Part shown: positions 49,762 through 58,897 of the stretch, in pieces
Numbering within the stretch: position 1 is the first letter of the stretch
Layout: every line of letters begins with the position of its first letter
Source: Pseudomonadota bacterium
Lineage (GTDB): Bacteria > Pseudomonadota > Alphaproteobacteria > Rhizobiales > Rhizobiaceae
Length of the DNA: 64,000 nt
NCBI GenBank assembly: GCA_023404095.1
Contig: JAEYDD010000074.1
Span: 62,001-126,000, forward strand
Reading direction: 5' to 3'
Notes under the pieces: model-generated
The model's database searches: none
What the model was told of the DNA's origin: nothing
The model's input: the letters and a program-made list of their open reading frames with translations, nothing else
Position numbers and translations under genes: made by a program

Positions 49762-51183
49762 CTAACCTCTTGCCCTAGCGTTGCCTGCGCCGTTCGGCTG
49801 GTTGGCGGGAGCGTTGCGCAGGGCGATCGCAAGGTCGGCGAACGAATCCGCCGCCGGCTTGTCGTTCGGCGTCTGCCGCAACACGTCGTAGATGATCGGG
49901 ACCTGCTTGATCGCCATGTCGAGATCGGGATCGCTGCCGGGGCGATAACCGCCGATCAGGCGAAGGTCGCGGGTTTCCTCATAGCGATGGATCAGCGCCT
50001 TCAGCCGGGCCACCAGCTTCTCCTGATCGGGCGTCCATGCCTTGCGGGCCAGACGCGAGATCGAAGACAGTGGATTGATCGGCGGGTAGCGACCCTCGTC
50101 GGCGAGGCTGCGTTCGAGCACGATATGGCCGTCAAGAATGCCACGGGTCGAGTCGGCAATCGGATCGTTGTGATTGTCGCCGTCGACGAGGATGGAGATG
50201 ATCGCGGTAATCGTGCCGGCGCCTTCGGCGCCGGGGCCGGCCCGCTCCAGCAGGCGAGGCAGTTCGGTGAAGACCGACGCCGGGTAGCCGCGTGCGATCG
50301 GCGGCTCGCCGGATGCGGTTGCCACCTCGCGGATCGCGTGGGCGAAACGCGTGACACTGTCGATGATCAGAAGCACGTTGTCGCCCTGGTCGCGGAAGTG
50401 CTCCGCGATCGTCACCGCCGTCAGCGGCGCCATCTTGCGCAGCATCGGGCTTTCGTCGCTGGTGGCGACCACGGCAACGGACTTCGCCAGGTTGTCGCCA
50501 AGCGTATCCTCGATGAACTCCCGCACCTCACGGCCGCGCTCGCCGACAAGGGCGATCACCACCTTGTCGAAGGCATCGGCCCGCGCCAGCATCGAAAGCA
50601 GCGTCGACTTGCCGACGCCCGAGCCGGCGAAGATGCCGAGGCGCTGGCCGAGGCACAAGGGTGCGAAAAGGTCGATCGCGCGAACGCCGGTGGTGAACCC
50701 CGTCTCGACGCGCTTTCGGGTCATCGACGGAGGTGCCGTGTTGGAAATCGAACGCCGCACATCGCCTTGCGTCAAGGGGCCGCGGTTGTCGATGGGCTCG
50801 CCCAGGGCATTGATGGTTCGGCCGCACCAGGATGCTGCCGGCGCCACGCGGAACGCGCCCTTGCGAATGACCGTGTCATGGATGCCGATCGGCTCGCCCG
50901 GTTCGATGGGGCAGACCACCACCGTCTCCGGCTCAACCCTGACGACTTCGCCGAGATGTATGCCGGTGGGGCTGCGGTGGGCGACGAATTCGCCAAGCCT
51001 GACATGCCGCGACAATCCGCTGACGGTATAGTTGCCGGCTGCAATCGTCTGCACATGGCCGCCGTGGGCGACCGAACTGTCTGGATGGGAGTATCGTTTC
51101 ACCAGCCCGGCCAAAGCGTTGAGCTTGCGCGCTCCATCGCCTGTCGCCGGTCGAGACTGTGCGGTGTCCGTCGCCATCGTCAT
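49762..51183 (-). CDS. fliI: Flagellar export ATPase FliI
   Basis: A 473-residue F1-beta-like ATPase. Walker A is GSGVGKSTLL near residue 185; VGERGREVREFIEDTLG follows near 210, Walker B is NVLLIIDSVTRFAHAIREVA near 262, and GEPPIARGYPASVFTELPRLLERAG near 280. It powers subunit unfolding and export together with the FliH-like and FliJ-like proteins encoded elsewhere in the window. It lies 6 bases after flgF. Confidence 0.97.
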   Translation of the reverse strand: MTMATDTAQSRPATGDGARKLNALAGLVKRYSHPDSSVAHGGHVQTIAAGNYTVSGLSRHVRLGEFVAHRSPTGIHLGEVVRVEPETVVVCPIEPGEPIGIHDTVIRKGAFRVAPAASWCGRTINALGEPIDNRGPLTQGDVRRSISNTAPPSMTRKRVETGFTTGVRAIDLFAPLCLGQRLGIFAGSGVGKSTLLSMLARADAFDKVVIALVGERGREVREFIEDTLGDNLAKSVAVVATSDESPMLRKMAPLTAVTIAEHFRDQGDNVLLIIDSVTRFAHAIREVATASGEPPIARGYPASVFTELPRLLERAGPGAEGAGTITAIISILVDGDNHNDPIADSTRGILDGHIVLERSLADEGRYPPINPLSSISRLARKAWTPDQEKLVARLKALIHRYEETRDLRLIGGYRPGSDPDLDMAIKQVPIIYDVLRQTPNDKPAADSFADLAIALRNAPANQPNGAGNARARG

Positions 51184-51189
51184 ACCGGT

Positions 51190-51915
51190 TTACTGGCTGC
51201 CGCCGAAAGTTCTGATCGCGTTGTCGATCGAGGATTCGCTCTTCTGCAGGAGCGCATTGATGCTCTCGAAGGCGCGGGTAACGGTGATCAGCTGGGTCAT
51301 CTCGGCGACCGCGTTGACGTTGGATTCCTCGACATAGCCCTGCGCCACCCCGGCATCGATGCGGTCGACGACCGGTTCGGGCGCCGCATTCGGGATGATG
51401 CCGCTGTTGCCCGCACGGACGAAGCCGGCCGAAAGGTCGGCTTCGAACAGGCCAAGCGCTGCAATGGGTTGTCCGTTCTGGTTCAGCTGACCATCAGCAC
51501 TGATCTTGACCGGTCCGGCGTTGCCGTCGATCTGGATCGGCGCACCGCCGGCGTCCAGCACCGGATAGCCGTTGAGCGTGACGAGATCGCCATTGTCGGT
51601 GAGCGTGAAGCGGCCGTCGCGCGTGAGGGTCTGGCCGGAGGGCGTCTCCACGGCGAACCAGGCGTCGCCGCGGATGGCGAAGTCCAGCATGCCGTTGGTC
51701 TCGGTCAGGCCGCCGCTCCTCGTCGAGAGGAATTCCTCACCCTGGTCCACGAAGGCGACCTTGGCCTTGCCGTTGTCTGCGACGACATCGTTGAACTTGA
51801 TCTCCGTTGCACGGAAACCCACGGTATTGGCGTTTGCGACGTTGTCGGCCAGCGTGGTCAGGCGGCGATCGAGAGCGATCTGGGACGAGAGCGAGACATA
51901 AAGCCCGGTTTCCAT
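51190..51915 (-). CDS. flgF: Proximal rod protein FlgF
   Basis: A 241-residue rod subunit. It begins METGLYVSLSSQIALDRRLTTLADNVANANTVGFRATEIKF and ends VAEMTQLITVTRAFESINALLQKSESSIDNAIRTFG, both FlgF-like. It is one base from the stop of the DUF1217 gene upstream. Confidence 0.95.
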   Translation of the reverse strand: METGLYVSLSSQIALDRRLTTLADNVANANTVGFRATEIKFNDVVADNGKAKVAFVDQGEEFLSTRSGGLTETNGMLDFAIRGDAWFAVETPSGQTLTRDGRFTLTDNGDLVTLNGYPVLDAGGAPIQIDGNAGPVKISADGQLNQNGQPIAALGLFEADLSAGFVRAGNSGIIPNAAPEPVVDRIDAGVAQGYVEESNVNAVAEMTQLITVTRAFESINALLQKSESSIDNAIRTFGGSQ

Positions 51916-51916
51916 A

Positions 51917-52732
51917 TCAGCGGCCTCCGAGTTTGAGATTGTTGATGGAAAGGAGAAGATCGGTCGAAATGCCCGTCAGGCTCGACGACTGGAAGGCCGT
52001 CAGGGGGTCATAGGACCCGGACGGATTGTCGAGTTCCCACATGGCGGTGAAACGCTCGAGAAGCTTGCCCACCTTCACCGGATCCTGGAAGTCCTCGATG
52101 TTCAGCGCGTCCTCGTAGTAGGCGGCCTGCCGGTCGACGTCGGTTCCGACGAACTCGTCGGGCAGCTGGAGCGCGGTGCGGACCACCTGCGAAATCGCAT
52201 CGTCGGCGATGATGGAGTAGCCGCTGGTAACAGACGAAGCCATGCGCTCGAAATAGAGCGCCAAGCGCACGCCGGTGTTCTCGTTGCCCGCGTTCACTTC
52301 GAGCGTCTGCCGGTTATACTTGTCGACGACACCCTTCTGGGCGCGATCGAAGCTCGTCGCCGCTTCGCCGTTCCGCGCGAAGTTCAAGGATTCTGCAAGT
52401 TCCTTGTAGCGGCTGTCGGAGAGCTTGTTGGCAAAGGCATCGTCGCTGTCGACACCCTCGGTCAGCACCTTGCGCATGAAGGCCTTGGCATAGGCCATGT
52501 CTTCAAGGCCGTGCGCCTTCATCACATAATTGTAAAGACGGCTGTCGGCGAAGAACTCGTCGATGGTTTTGATCGAGCCGATCTTCGACAGATAGTATTC
52601 TGTCTCGCGCTTGACGTCGGGCTGCTTGGCAACACGGTCGAGCGAGGTTGCGAGATCGGCCGTAATCAATTTGTAGCTGGTGTAGGTCGTCGTCACGATG
52701 GATACCGCGCCTTCCGCTTTCGCAAAGGGCAT
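51917..52732 (-). CDS. DUF1217 flagellar protein
   Basis: A protein of about 271 residues. TTTYTSYKLITADLATSLDRVAKQPDVKRETEYYLSKIGSIKTIDEFFADSRLYNYVMKAHGLEDMAYAKAFMRKVL is the DUF1217 pattern, a family restricted to alphaproteobacterial flagellar clusters; the repeated linker-like EYY/FF segments suggest an axial or export-related protein, but no role is established as far as I know. ATG 52732 has a GAGGGGCGG ribosome site; GTG 52696 is an alternative that begins exactly at the conserved part. First gene of the minus-strand unit, divergent from motA. Confidence 0.88.
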   Translation of the reverse strand: MPFAKAEGAVSIVTTTYTSYKLITADLATSLDRVAKQPDVKRETEYYLSKIGSIKTIDEFFADSRLYNYVMKAHGLEDMAYAKAFMRKVLTEGVDSDDAFANKLSDSRYKELAESLNFARNGEAATSFDRAQKGVVDKYNRQTLEVNAGNENTGVRLALYFERMASSVTSGYSIIADDAISQVVRTALQLPDEFVGTDVDRQAAYYEDALNIEDFQDPVKVGKLLERFTAMWELDNPSGSYDPLTAFQSSSLTGISTDLLLSINNLKLGGR

Positions 52733-52885
52733 GCCGCCCCTCATATTCGGCGCCAAACTGCCTGCGCTGGCTTGCGCCAACCTGTAAGCGGGAACGTTTG
52801 CGAAATCGCTGGAGGTACAGCCTCACACAAGGCTCGAACCCTATTCAGGCAGGGTCAGAAATTTGTCGAGGCTTGTGGGCTTACA

Positions 52886-53761
52886 ATGAATATCATCATC
52901 GGGTTGATTGTCACCTTCGGCTGCGTGATTGGCGGCTACATGGCCATGGGCGGGCACCTTGAGGTCCTCAACCAGCCATTCGAACTCGTCATCATCGGCG
53001 GGGCCGGCATCGGCGGCTTCATCATGGCCAACACGATGAAGGTGGTCAAAGAGACCGGCAAGGCGCTCGGCGAGGCCTTCAAGCAAAAGGTCCCGAAGGA
53101 ACGGCACTATCTCGACACGCTCGGCGTACTCTACAGCCTGATGCGTGACCTGCGCACCAAGTCGCGCAACGAGATCGAAGCCCATATCGACAACCCGGAA
53201 GAATCCTCGATCTTCCAGGCCGCGCCCACGGTCCTGCAGAACAAGGAACTGACGTCTTTCATCTGCGACTATGTCCGGCTCATCATCATCGGCAATGCCC
53301 GCTCGCACGAGATCGAGGCTCTGATGGACGAAGAAATCCAGACCATCACCTATGACAAGATGAAGCCCTACAATGCGCTGAACACGATGGGCGACGCCTT
53401 TCCGGCGATCGGTATCGTCGCGGCGGTTCTCGGCGTCATCAAGGCCATGGGCGCGATCAACGAATCGCCGGAAATCCTCGGCGGCAAGATCGCAGCCGCA
53501 CTGGTCGGCACGCTTCTCGGCGTCTTCCTTTCCTATTCCATCGTCGCGCCGATCACCGCCAACATCAAGTCGGTCCGCACCAAGCAGAACCGCCTTTACA
53601 TCATCGTCAAGCAGACCCTGCTTGCCTACATGAACGGCTCCGTTCCGCAGGTCGCGCTCGAATACGGCCGCAAGACGATCTCCTCCTACGAACGTCCATC
53701 GATCGACGCGGTCGAGCAGGAAATGATGAACCCTGGCGGCGGCGATGCGAAGGCCGCCTAA
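52886..53761 (+). CDS. motA: Flagellar motor stator protein MotA
   Basis: A 291-residue proton-channel subunit with four helices. Signatures are NIIIGLIVTFGCVIGGYMAMGGH at the start and YNALNTMGDAFPAIGIVAAVLGVIKAMG near residue 160, preceding the last two helices. The ATG at 52886 starts the first helix; the large in-frame upstream extension is antisense to the DUF1217 gene. The charged cytoplasmic loop that touches FliG is in residues about 60-150. Followed 15 bases later by fliM. Confidence 0.96.
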   Translation: MNIIIGLIVTFGCVIGGYMAMGGHLEVLNQPFELVIIGGAGIGGFIMANTMKVVKETGKALGEAFKQKVPKERHYLDTLGVLYSLMRDLRTKSRNEIEAHIDNPEESSIFQAAPTVLQNKELTSFICDYVRLIIIGNARSHEIEALMDEEIQTITYDKMKPYNALNTMGDAFPAIGIVAAVLGVIKAMGAINESPEILGGKIAAALVGTLLGVFLSYSIVAPITANIKSVRTKQNRLYIIVKQTLLAYMNGSVPQVALEYGRKTISSYERPSIDAVEQEMMNPGGGDAKAA

Positions 53762-53776
53762 AGGAGCAGGAACGAC

Positions 53777-54712
53777 ATGACAGCCTCCGCCAAACAGAAG
53801 CACGATCCGATCGTCCTCGCCCGCCTGCTCGGACAACTCGGGGACCGCGAGACCATCTCCAAGCAATGCGCGAGCCTCGGCGAGGTCCTGGCCGAGTTCC
53901 TCCCCGACATATTCGCGAGCGAACTGGGCTTCGACGTCGCCGTCACCTATGCCGGCTACGAGGTCGGCCGCTACGGCCAGCTCATCTCCAGCCTCGGCGG
54001 TGCAATGGCGGTTTCCGACTGCGCGCTGCGCAACTGGAGCGACCAGTATGCGGTCGTCTGCGACAGCCCGTTCGTCATCACGCTCGTCGAGAACATGCTG
54101 GGGGCTGTCAGCGACTCGATAGAGGAGCCTGAACCGCGTCCGCTGTCGAAGATCGAGCTCGACGTCGCCGCCATGATCTTCGACCGCGTCTCCGGCGTGC
54201 TGGCGACAGCAGTCGGCGACGGCAACGGCTACGAGCCGGTGATCGGCCCCGCCTACAACGTCGAAGGTCGGAAGACTTCCGCCGACGGCTCTGAGGACGC
54301 ATTTGCCGCCACGGTCAAGATGTCCGTCGGGATCGGCCCCGTCCTTTCCACCTTCTATCTCGTGGCTCCGCAGCAGGCGCTGCTGAAGTCAAAGATCACT
54401 CCGCCCCGGCCCGCCAAGATCGCCAAGTCCCGCAAGGAATGGAGCGATCAGCTGAGCGAGCAGGTGCGCCGTTCGAAGGTGACGCTCCAGGCCCGCATCC
54501 GGCTGGAAAGCCAGACGCTCGACACGGTCAGCCGCCTGCAGGCAGGCGACATCATTCCCTTCCATGACGCAAACGACGTGCGCGTCGACGTCAGCGCCAA
54601 CGGCAGCAAGCTCTATGTCTGCGAGTTCGGCCGCTCCGGCGCACGCTACACCGTCCGTGTGAAGGACACCTACGGCTCGGAGGACGAGCTGCTGCAACAC
54701 ATCATCGGGTAG
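53777..54712 (+). CDS. fliM: Flagellar motor switch protein FliM
   Basis: A 311-residue C-ring protein that binds CheY-P and FliG. Divergent from enteric FliM, as in all Rhizobiaceae. The middle CheC-like domain spans about residues 40-200 (SDQYAVVCDSPFVITLVENMLGA, SKIELDVAAMIFDRVSGVLATAV). The C-terminal SpoA domain (residues about 225-300) includes VTLQARIRLESQTLDTVSRLQAGDIIPFHDANDVRVDVSANGSKLYVCEFGRSGARYTVRV. The N-terminal CheY-binding motif is not obvious. An AAGGAGCAGG ribosome site precedes the ATG. Confidence 0.94.
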   Translation: MTASAKQKHDPIVLARLLGQLGDRETISKQCASLGEVLAEFLPDIFASELGFDVAVTYAGYEVGRYGQLISSLGGAMAVSDCALRNWSDQYAVVCDSPFVITLVENMLGAVSDSIEEPEPRPLSKIELDVAAMIFDRVSGVLATAVGDGNGYEPVIGPAYNVEGRKTSADGSEDAFAATVKMSVGIGPVLSTFYLVAPQQALLKSKITPPRPAKIAKSRKEWSDQLSEQVRRSKVTLQARIRLESQTLDTVSRLQAGDIIPFHDANDVRVDVSANGSKLYVCEFGRSGARYTVRVKDTYGSEDELLQHIIG

Positions 54713-54764
54713 GACCAGACCGGGCAGAAGGCCTCGGGCAAGTTTCAAATGGAATAGTGATCAC

Positions 54765-55361
54765 ATGGCACCGAAAAAAGCTCCCCTCGCGGACGACCTT
54801 GCGTCCTCCATCAATGCAAATGACGCCGAACTCGAACAGGCGATCGACGATCTGCGCGGCGTTCTCAAGCAAGACGCCACCGGCAGCACCACGACAGATT
54901 TCGGCATGGACTTCGCCGCGCCGGCCGCCGGCGATACGGCTTCGGCATTCGCCAACGATTTCGGCGCGAGCGACACCGAGACCGGATTCGGCATGGACTT
55001 CGGCGCGACCGAGACCAGCGCCTTCGGCGAAAGCGACTTTTCCGGCGGCAACGACTTCGGCGGCTCGAGCTTCGAGGAAATCACCCCGCGCCCCGGTAGC
55101 GCCCTGGAAGCCAATCTCGGCCTGATCATGGACATTCCGATCGACCTGCAGATCGTGCTCGGGTCGTCGCAGATGCCAGTTTCGGGCCTGATGAACCTTA
55201 CCGAAGGGGCGACGATCGCGCTCGACCGCCGCATCGGCGAACCGGTTGAGGTGATGGTCAACGGTCGCGTGATCGGCCGGGGCGAGATCACGGTGCTCGA
55301 GAACGACGACACGCGCTTCGGCGTGAAGCTGCTCGAGATCAAGAACACAACCAAGAGCTGA
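54765..55361 (+). CDS. fliN: Flagellar motor switch protein FliN, with extended N-terminus
   Basis: A 198-residue protein. The C-terminal 80 residues are the SpoA domain (LGLIMDIPIDLQIVLGSSQMPVSGLMNLTEGATIALDRRIGEPVEVMVNGRVIGRGEI). The N-terminal 115 residues are acidic and low in complexity, with recurring FGMDF/FGASD/FGESDF units between residues 45 and 100. This makes it longer than enteric FliN (about 137). It forms the base of the C ring. The ATG at 54765 lies 52 bases after fliM. Confidence 0.95.
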   Translation: MAPKKAPLADDLASSINANDAELEQAIDDLRGVLKQDATGSTTTDFGMDFAAPAAGDTASAFANDFGASDTETGFGMDFGATETSAFGESDFSGGNDFGGSSFEEITPRPGSALEANLGLIMDIPIDLQIVLGSSQMPVSGLMNLTEGATIALDRRIGEPVEVMVNGRVIGRGEITVLENDDTRFGVKLLEIKNTTKS

Positions 55362-55399
55362 CAGTATCTGAAACCGATGAAAGGTCTCAGGAGGCATCC

Positions 55400-56434
55400 A
55401 TGATGGATTTCGAAAACTTCGGCAGCACCGCTGTCGGCGCACCGCTCAACCCGGTCGACAAGGCAGCAGCGGTGCTTCTGGCCATGGGCAAGCCCGTGGC
55501 CGGCAAACTCCTGAAATTTTTCACGCAGAGCGAGCTGCAGGGCATCATCGCGGCGGCGCAGAACCTGCGCCCGATCCCGCCCCACGAACTGCTCGAACTG
55601 GTCAACGAGTTCGAAGACCTCTTCACCGAGGGCGCTGGCCTGATGGACAACGCCAAGATGATGGAGAGCATCCTCGAAGAGGGTCTGACGCCGGACGAGG
55701 TCGACGGGCTTCTGGGCCGACGCACCGCCTTCCAGGCCTACGAGACCACGATCTGGGACCGCCTTCAGGATGCCGATGCCGCATTCATCAGCCGCTTCCT
55801 GCTGAAGGAACACGCCCAGACGATCGCCTACATCCTGTCGATGATGCCTTCGAGCTTCGGCGCCAAGGTCCTTCTGGAAGTACCGGAAGAAAACCGCGCG
55901 GATATCATCAACCGCACCGTCAACCTGAAGGATGTCAGCCCCAAGGCTGCAGCGATCATCGAAAACCGCGTCATCGAAATGATGAATGCCTTCGAATCGG
56001 AGCGCAACTCGCCCGGCTCGAACAAGGTTGCGGAGATGATGAACGAGATGGAGAAGAACCAGGTGGACGAGTTGCTCGCTTCGCTGGAGTCCATCAGCAC
56101 GGCCTCGGTCAAGAAGGTCCGCCCGAAGATCTTCCTCTTCGAGGACATCCTGGCCATGCCGCAGAAGAGCCGGGTCGCGCTTTTCAACGACGTTGCCGGC
56201 GATATCATCACCGCGGCGCTCCGCGGCACCCCGATGGAACTGCGCGAGGCGGTCCTCTCCTCGATCGGCGCGCGCCAGCGCCGCATGATCGAATCGGATC
56301 TCGCCGTCGGCGACCAGGGCAATCCGCGCGAAGTGGCCATCGCCCGCCGCTCGATCACGCAGGAGGCGATCCGCCTGGCCGCTGCCGGCCAGATTCAGTT
56401 GAAAGAGAAGGACGAAAGGGCCGCCGCCGCCTGA
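55400..56434 (+). CDS. fliG: Flagellar motor switch protein FliG
   Basis: A 344-residue switch protein that turns torque from the stators into rotation. Features: VDKAAAVLLAMGKPVAGKLLKFF near residue 18 (FliG_N), EHAQTIAYILSMMPSSFGAKVL near residue 137 (the EHPQ-type motif of the middle domain), and RPKIFLFEDILAMPQKSRVALFNDV plus LSSIGARQRRMIESDL in the C-terminal domain with charged torque residues. Two ATGs are adjacent at the start. A strong hairpin and T-run follow at 56473. Confidence 0.96.
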   Translation: MMDFENFGSTAVGAPLNPVDKAAAVLLAMGKPVAGKLLKFFTQSELQGIIAAAQNLRPIPPHELLELVNEFEDLFTEGAGLMDNAKMMESILEEGLTPDEVDGLLGRRTAFQAYETTIWDRLQDADAAFISRFLLKEHAQTIAYILSMMPSSFGAKVLLEVPEENRADIINRTVNLKDVSPKAAAIIENRVIEMMNAFESERNSPGSNKVAEMMNEMEKNQVDELLASLESISTASVKKVRPKIFLFEDILAMPQKSRVALFNDVAGDIITAALRGTPMELREAVLSSIGARQRRMIESDLAVGDQGNPREVAIARRSITQEAIRLAAAGQIQLKEKDERAAAA

Positions 56435-56472
56435 TGCGGCTTGACTTGCTCGCCTTCAGCAACAAGCGTCCC

Positions 56473-56509
56473 AGGGATCCGATTCTGAAAAGATTCGGGT
56501 CCCTTTTTT
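56473..56509 (+). terminator. Terminator or attenuator between fliG and flhB
   Basis: AGGGA (56473-56477) and TCCCT (56500-56504) close an imperfect stem with inner CCGA/TCGG and TCT/AGA pairs, followed by six Ts (56504-56509). It starts 38 bases after fliG and ends 77 bases before flhB. flhB has the same orientation, so either flhB has its own promoter or this reduces its expression. Confidence 0.75.
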
Positions 56510-56586
56510 GATGGGCCAACGGTTGCGGGAGCGGATGCAAGCAGCTCCCACGACCGATGTCCGGGTGCATTGCGGGAGTAGGATCC

Positions 56587-57675
56587 ATGTCCGACGAGGA
56601 CAAGGACAGCAAAACAGAGGCCCCGTCAGAGAAGAAGCTGCGCGATGCGGCTGAAAAGGGCAATACACCGTTCGCGCGGGAAGTGCCCGTGTTCGCGTCG
56701 ACCGTCGCAATCTATATCTTCCTGGTCTTCTTCCTGCCCGGCGGCATCATGCGCGTGGCCGAGAGCCTGCGCGATCTCTTTGAACAACCCGAAGCCTGGG
56801 ACCTAGAAACCAGTACCGACGTCGTGGCCCTCTTCCGCCACCTCGGGTGGGAGGCCGGCGCGATGCTACTGCCGGTGCTCGTCATGATGATGCTGTTCGG
56901 CATTGCCGCCTCGGTGTTCCAGAACATGCCGAGCCCGGTGCTGGAGCGCGTGCGCCCGCAGATGTCGCGGCTTTCTCCCATCAGCGGTTTCACCCGAATT
57001 TTCGGCAAGCAGGGCCTGGTGGAGTTCGGCAAATCACTGATCAAGGTCGTCGTCGTTTCCGCCGTCGTCGTCGTCGTGCTTTGGGACGACTATTTCGCCA
57101 CGCTGAACACGATGTTCTCCGATCCGGCGGCGATCTTCACTCTTCTTGCCAAGGAAGCCAACAAGATCCTGATCATCGTTCTGTTCGCAACAGCGATCAT
57201 TGCGGTGATCGATTTCGCCTGGACCCGGCACCACTGGTATTCGGAACTGCGCATGACCAAGCAGGAGGTCAAGGAGGAGCACAAGCAGGCGCAGGGCGAT
57301 CCGATCGTGAAGAGCCGCCTGCGCTCCATCCAGCGCGATCGCGCGCGAAAGCGCATGATCGCCGCCGTGCCGCGGGCGACGCTCGTCATCGCCAACCCGA
57401 CGCACTTCGCCGTCGCGCTACGCTACGTGCGCGAAGAGCAGGATGCGCCGATCGTCGTCGCCAAGGGCCAGGACCTCGTGGCGCTGAAGATTCGCGAGCT
57501 TGCAGAGGAAAACGGCATTCCCGTTTTCGAGGATCCGCCCCTTGCACGCTCCATGTTTGCGCAAGTCTCGGTAGATAGTGTCATTCCACCGGTGTTCTAC
57601 AAGGCAGTGGCGGAACTGATTCACCGGGTCTACGCAGCTTCGCCCCAAACGAGACGGGTAAACGAGATCCGATGA
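56587..57675 (+). CDS. flhB: Flagellar export switch protein FlhB
   Basis: A 362-residue membrane protein with four helices in residues about 30-215. The cytoplasmic domain carries the self-cleavage motif NPTH (IANPTHFAVALRY near residue 267), followed by VVAKGQDLVALKIRELAEENGIPVFEDPPLARSMF. After cleavage it switches export from hook to filament subunits when FliK signals. The ATG at 56587 begins SDEDKDSKTEAPSEKKLRDA, the conserved N-terminus. Confidence 0.97.
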   Translation: MSDEDKDSKTEAPSEKKLRDAAEKGNTPFAREVPVFASTVAIYIFLVFFLPGGIMRVAESLRDLFEQPEAWDLETSTDVVALFRHLGWEAGAMLLPVLVMMMLFGIAASVFQNMPSPVLERVRPQMSRLSPISGFTRIFGKQGLVEFGKSLIKVVVVSAVVVVVLWDDYFATLNTMFSDPAAIFTLLAKEANKILIIVLFATAIIAVIDFAWTRHHWYSELRMTKQEVKEEHKQAQGDPIVKSRLRSIQRDRARKRMIAAVPRATLVIANPTHFAVALRYVREEQDAPIVVAKGQDLVALKIRELAEENGIPVFEDPPLARSMFAQVSVDSVIPPVFYKAVAELIHRVYAASPQTRRVNEIR

Positions 57676-58115
57676 GAAAATGCACCTATTCTGCCCAGCG
57701 CGAGAGGATTGTGGCCGAGGCGATCGGCCCCGTTGCATCGGAATTGCGGCTGCTGGATGCGGCCGATCTTGTGTCGCTGCTACGATTCGAGTGCTACGGA
57801 AACCTTGCCGACCTGGTCTCTTCGGCCGCTGAACTCTACTTCCTGCCCGGCACCGTCGTGTTCGGCGCCGGCGGCGACTACAAGCTTGACTGGGGCGGCG
57901 AGCCCGAAGTGATTCTCGACCTGGAACTGCGTCCGCGCGGATGCACGGTCTATGCGCGCCTCCAGCTCGGCAGCGAGCAGGCAGGCGTCGAGATCACGCA
58001 CGTCGCTTTCGAGAATCCGTCGCAGGATCCGGAAGACAACACGACCCTTCTGGCCGAGAGCCTCAAGGATGCACAGTTCCGGCGTTCGAGCTCGCCTTCG
58101 GCACTCAGTCACTAA
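57672..58115 (+). CDS. Conserved protein next to flhB, function unknown
   Basis: A 147-residue soluble protein that overlaps flhB by four bases (ATGA), so it is translated with it. Segments are ERIVAEAIGPVASELRLLDAADLVSLLRFECYGNLADLVSSAAELYFLPGTVVFG near the start and a beta-rich part around VILDLELRPRGCTVYARLQLG. No signal peptide or membrane helix. I do not recognise a family with a known role; coupling to flhB suggests a part in export or motor assembly. Confidence 0.8.
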   Translation: MRKCTYSAQRERIVAEAIGPVASELRLLDAADLVSLLRFECYGNLADLVSSAAELYFLPGTVVFGAGGDYKLDWGGEPEVILDLELRPRGCTVYARLQLGSEQAGVEITHVAFENPSQDPEDNTTLLAESLKDAQFRRSSSPSALSH

Positions 58116-58142
58116 CGGTCAAATCGACCGGCTCGCGGCATT

Positions 58143-58883
58143 TCAGCGGATGTAGCCCATGCGGATCGCCTTGGCGATTGCCTGGATCCGGTTGACGGCG
58201 TCCAGCTTCGTCGTTGCCGTGCCGAGATAGGCATTTACGGTGTGAACCGATAGGCGGAGCTTGTCGGCGATCGCCTCGCTGATGCAGCCATCGCCGGCCA
58301 TCTGCAGGCAGGCGATCTCGCGTTCATTCAGCGCTTCCGCCGGCAGTATCCGCTTTTCATCCGCCGCCAGCATATCAAGCATGAGCTGGCCGGCGCGCAG
58401 ATGCATGTCGAGGACCGTGTCGCTCGCGACCTCCAGATGATCGGCCATGAAGATGACGTAGCCGTTGCCGTTCGAACCGAGGCGAACGGGAAAGGCCAGT
58501 CCGGAGGTGGCCAGGCATCGATCAGGCAGGCACTTCATGAAGGAGAGCAGGTCCGGCGACTGTACGGCGCAGGTCGCGTCGCGCCCCTCCCAGAAGACCG
58601 GCAAGGTCGAGACATCGAGGTGGGCGATCAGAGCCTCGCCATAGGCCTCCACGATCAGCCGCGCTTCCGTGCCGGCATTGGCGGCCCAGCTGCTATAGGT
58701 GCAGCTCAAGCGACGGGCGGAAGGCACTCCCTGGCCGATCAGACGCAGCACGGCGAAATGCCTGGCGCCGATCACCTTCTGCATATGCTGCAGAGTGCCC
58801 ACGACATCGGTGCAGCGCTTCGTCCGTGAGATCTTGGAGATCCGTATCTCCGGCGACTGCGGCGTTTGCTGGGAAAACTCCAA
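58143..58883 (-). CDS. visR: LuxR-type motility regulator VisR
   Basis: A 246-residue transcription factor. Residues about 30-165 form an autoinducer-binding-like or GAF-like domain. Residues about 180-246 form the LuxR helix-turn-helix (LNEREIACLQMAGDGCISEAIADKLRLSVHTVNAYLGTATTKL). The start is TTG 58883 with a GGGGAGA ribosome site. In S. meliloti VisR works as a heteromer with VisN at the head of the motility cascade and activates rem. It lies 14 bases after visN. Confidence 0.93.
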   Translation of the reverse strand: MEFSQQTPQSPEIRISKISRTKRCTDVVGTLQHMQKVIGARHFAVLRLIGQGVPSARRLSCTYSSWAANAGTEARLIVEAYGEALIAHLDVSTLPVFWEGRDATCAVQSPDLLSFMKCLPDRCLATSGLAFPVRLGSNGNGYVIFMADHLEVASDTVLDMHLRAGQLMLDMLAADEKRILPAEALNEREIACLQMAGDGCISEAIADKLRLSVHTVNAYLGTATTKLDAVNRIQAIAKAIRMGYIR

Positions 58884-58897
58884 TTCCGTCGTCTCCC

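Noticed and set aside
49723..51936. A 737-codon plus-strand frame opposite fliI and flgF
   Set aside because: Spans two real genes on the other strand and shows the same antisense composition; no start signal or motif.
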